From Gemmataceae bacterium (GTDB lineage Bacteria > Planctomycetota > Planctomycetia > Gemmatales > Gemmataceae), in NCBI GenBank assembly GCA_019752375.1, contig JAIEMG010000241.1, positions 1 to 32,611 of the forward strand: 32,611 nucleotides of DNA, given 5' to 3'. A program made the position numbers and the translations under genes. The number at the start of each line of letters is the position of its first letter. Position 1 is the stretch's first letter. The notes beneath the pieces are model-generated. The model was given only the letters and a program-made list of their open reading frames with translations, was not told where the DNA came from and did not search any database. Positions 30,682 to 32,611 of this stretch are shown one piece after another.

Positions 30682-31640
30682 TGCTCCAGAATGATTCGAT
30701 AGACCAATTTGCGCCCGACGATGACTTCGGCCTGAAAGCTGGAACCGATCGGCAGGTGGAAGGGCGAAGCGGTGATCGGCGCCAGGGCGTGGAAGCGTCG
30801 ATCTCCGCCGCCGTACGCCTCGCCCGCGGGTTCCATCCGCTCGATCCGAGCCGCAGCACAGCCATTCAAGCGGTGATTGTGGACGTTGCTGCGCACGCGC
30901 ACCGACTGTCCCGGTTTCAGCAGGTCCCAGTGTTTTTCGTCCACGTCCAATCGAGCGACGAGATCGCGCGGCTGGTGCGTTTGCGGATCGATCGGCACGA
31001 GTGTCGCGATCGAGTCGCCTGGCTGCACGGCTTGCAGCGGCGCCACGCGCACCTCGAGGACCAGGCTATTCTCCTTCTCGGGTGCCGTGAGGATGGCCTG
31101 GGACAGTTGCGTGCGAAGCCGATCGCGTTCGCGGACCAGCGCGCCAAGTGAATCGCCCCGGCTCTCGCGCTCCTTGAGCTGGTCCTCGATGCGCTGGACC
31201 TGGAAACGCAGGTCATCGGCACGCAGGGCAGCCACGACCTGGCCGGGCCAGAGCTCGTCGCCGGGCTGTAGACGATGGAACCCGCCCGGCTTGACCGCAC
31301 GCTTCCGACCGTTGTCCAGCCATTCGTGATGAATGACGGTCTCAACGGCGCCCACAACAGGATCCACCCGGCCGTTGCCCTGGGAGTCCATGCGAACGGA
31401 AAGAAAAGTGTTGCCTGGCAGAGAGATTTCGCCTTCGTACCACCCCGGCTCGATCAGGCCGGGAAGGAGTGAACGGACTTCCTGCACGTCGCGCGCGGTG
31501 ATGGTGCCCGTGACCGGTGCGACGGCCTCCATGTGGACGCCGAACAGCAAACCGACCAGGCACAGCACGACCAGCACCAAGCTGACAGCGAAGACGCGAA
31601 GATGGTAGGTGGGTCGCGGCGGCACCCACGGGACAGACAT
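30678..31640 (-). CDS. HlyD-like membrane fusion / biotin-lipoyl-type protein
   Basis: A 320-residue protein with one N-terminal membrane helix (FAVSLVLVVLCLVGLLFGV, ~17-35) and a periplasmic body. The start of the HlyD barrel (AVAPVTGTITARDVQEVRS), the central helical hairpin (DDLRFQVQRIEDQLKE, then LVRERDRLRTQLSQA) and the return lipoyl segment (VAPLQAVQPGDSIATLVPI) follow in order. The coiled hairpin is short and the barrel shows an insertion (~65-110). Such proteins connect inner-membrane transporters or peptidases to the periplasm, but no transporter gene is adjacent. ATG 31640 has GGAGG 8 nt upstream; the GTG at 31646 is too close. It lies about 70 bp after the dihydrouridine synthase gene on the same strand. 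Confidence 0.78.
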   Translation of the reverse strand: MSVPWVPPRPTYHLRVFAVSLVLVVLCLVGLLFGVHMEAVAPVTGTITARDVQEVRSLLPGLIEPGWYEGEISLPGNTFLSVRMDSQGNGRVDPVVGAVETVIHHEWLDNGRKRAVKPGGFHRLQPGDELWPGQVVAALRADDLRFQVQRIEDQLKERESRGDSLGALVRERDRLRTQLSQAILTAPEKENSLVLEVRVAPLQAVQPGDSIATLVPIDPQTHQPRDLVARLDVDEKHWDLLKPGQSVRVRSNVHNHRLNGCAAARIERMEPAGEAYGGGDRRFHALAPITASPFHLPIGSSFQAEVIVGRKLVYRIILEH

Positions 31641-31709
31641 CGCCACTGCCTCCAGGGTTGAGTTCGCGTTGCGCGGGTTCCAAGGCAGTATAGGCGCCGG
31701 GGCACCGGC

Positions 31710-32611
31710 TCACCAGTGCTCGATGGGACCTTTGGGCACGGGAATCGACGGCTGCGGACCGCTCCAGTCGTGGTCCCGCTCGGCGCTGCGCTCGTAGAGC
31801 CGATCCGTAATTTCCTCGAACTCGGCCAGGTTCGCCAGCCGCACCAATCGCTGCTGGAAATCGCGGCCGGGCCGCAACACCCGGCAATACCAGTTCGCCA
31901 CCTTGCGAAACGTCAAGCAGCCAAATTGCTCGCCGCGATGCTCCACCAGCAAGTGTAAGTGCCGATCCATGAAGGCGACACGCTGTCGATAAGTAGGCGG
32001 CGTCCCCAGTTCGCCGGTCTGCTGCCAGGTTTGCAGCTGGGCGAAGAACCAGGGATTGAGCAGCGCCCCACGGCCGATGGCGATGCCGGCGCAGCCAGTC
32101 ACCTCCAGCATCCGTGCCGCATCAGCGATGCTGTTCACGTCGCCGTTGCCGATGACCGGGATGCGCTCGGTGGCGGCGACCACGGCGCGAATCCCCTCCA
32201 GGCTGACAGTGCCCGTAAATCCCTGGGCCCGAGTGCGTCCGTGGATGGTGATCGCGCCGACGCCGGCTTGCTCGAACTCCCGAGCGAAGAACGGCGCACT
32301 CCAGCTTTGTTCATCCCAGCCAAGCCGCATTTTGACCGTGACGGGGATGCGCACGCCTTCCACGATGGTACGGACAAGGTTGACCGTCTTGCCGGCGTCG
32401 CACATCATGGCCGACCCGCCGCCACCCCGAACGACCTTGTGGACCGGACAGCCCATGTTGATATCGACGGCGGTGACCCCGTAGTTCTCCAGCCATTGTG
32501 CCGCATCGCGCATCTCGATCGCATCGGTGCCGTAGATCTGTACCGCTACCGGACGATCTTGGGCCGACGTCTGGATTAGTTCCATCGTCCGGCGGCTAGT
32601 GCGCAGCAGGG
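31710..32611 (-). CDS. dus: tRNA-dihydrouridine synthase (Dus family), 5' end beyond the window
   Basis: About 300 residues are visible; the frame stays open to the window edge, so the N-terminus is missing. Dus features: RPVAVQIYG, the INMGCPVHKVVRGGGGSAMM motif with the catalytic Cys in MGCP, TVKMRLGWDE, ITIHGRTRAQGFTG, PVIGNGDVNS and GIAIGRGALLNPW (the FMN phosphate site). The C-terminal helical domain follows. The enzyme reduces uridine in tRNA D-loops, using FMN and NADPH. The arrangement is that of the DusB type. Some other members have a third domain, absent here. It probably forms a transcription unit with the HlyD-like gene, but this is not functionally suggestive. Confidence 0.93.
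   Translation of the reverse strand, partial: LLRTSRRTMELIQTSAQDRPVAVQIYGTDAIEMRDAAQWLENYGVTAVDINMGCPVHKVVRGGGGSAMMCDAGKTVNLVRTIVEGVRIPVTVKMRLGWDEQSWSAPFFAREFEQAGVGAITIHGRTRAQGFTGTVSLEGIRAVVAATERIPVIGNGDVNSIADAARMLEVTGCAGIAIGRGALLNPWFFAQLQTWQQTGELGTPPTYRQRVAFMDRHLHLLVEHRGEQFGCLTFRKVANWYCRVLRPGRDFQQRLVRLANLAEFEEITDRLYERSAERDHDWSGPQPSIPVPKGPIEHW

Overview
The window looks like a chromosomal segment of a planctomycete, most likely Gemmataceae or a related lineage. The evidence is gene content typical of that phylum: a DUF1501 Tat-exported protein paired with a DUF1549/DUF1553 cytochrome-like protein, a DUF1080 3-keto-disaccharide hydrolase, a secreted WD40 protein, an SBBP/RHS giant surface protein and a Gfo/Idh/MocA dehydrogenase. 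High GC and many intergenic palindromic repeats fit as well. The species assignment is inference.

Left part (1-10.5 kb). The first 326 bases are non-coding: a nested palindrome, a 14-bp tandem repeat and a structured stretch of unknown origin. Then, on the minus strand, a 9.5-kb gene encodes a ~3170-residue protein (DUF7948 domain, seven SBBP propeller units, Calx-beta, long RHS/YD array with an inserted concanavalin-like domain, RHS core ending DPRGLEG). It ends in an unrecognised 261-residue tail and is followed 34 bp later by a small HEAT-like acidic protein. This is the layout of a polymorphic toxin with its immunity gene, and both the tail and the small gene look less GC-rich than the RHS body.

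Middle left (11-15 kb). An RraA-family gene is followed by a promoter and two tandem tRNA-Cys(GCA) genes. Next is a compact minus-strand restriction-modification cassette (DNA methyltransferase, putative endonuclease, small unknown protein). It is driven by a good sigma70-like promoter whose -10 overlaps a 14-bp palindrome, a plausible autoregulatory operator. A second perfect palindrome lies just upstream of the promoter of the DUF1501 gene.

Middle (15-24 kb). The DUF1501 and DUF1549/DUF1553 genes form the usual planctomycetal pair but are separated by a 114-bp inverted-repeat element. A deacetylase-like amidohydrolase follows. Convergent to it is a minus-strand operon: ECF sigma factor, zinc-binding membrane anti-sigma factor and a secreted DUF3352-like protein. 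A small 83-residue protein with a TTG start lies just upstream of that operon.

Right part (24-32.6 kb). The genes are a metallophosphoesterase, a WD40 protein, a class-C beta-lactamase-like serine hydrolase, an alpha/beta hydrolase, a DUF1080 protein, a Gfo/Idh/MocA oxidoreductase, a HlyD-like membrane protein and a tRNA-dihydrouridine synthase cut by the window edge. Most look like independent housekeeping or accessory genes.

The cross-cutting theme is the repeats. At least eight intergenic palindromes of unrelated sequence occur. Several share one architecture: two inverted copies of a small hairpin whose arms are themselves palindromic. They recall REP doublets (REPIN/BIME). Some carry a T-tract and sit where a terminator is expected, and one supplies the stop codon of the neighbouring gene. 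No CRISPR array, recognisable insertion sequence or rRNA was seen.
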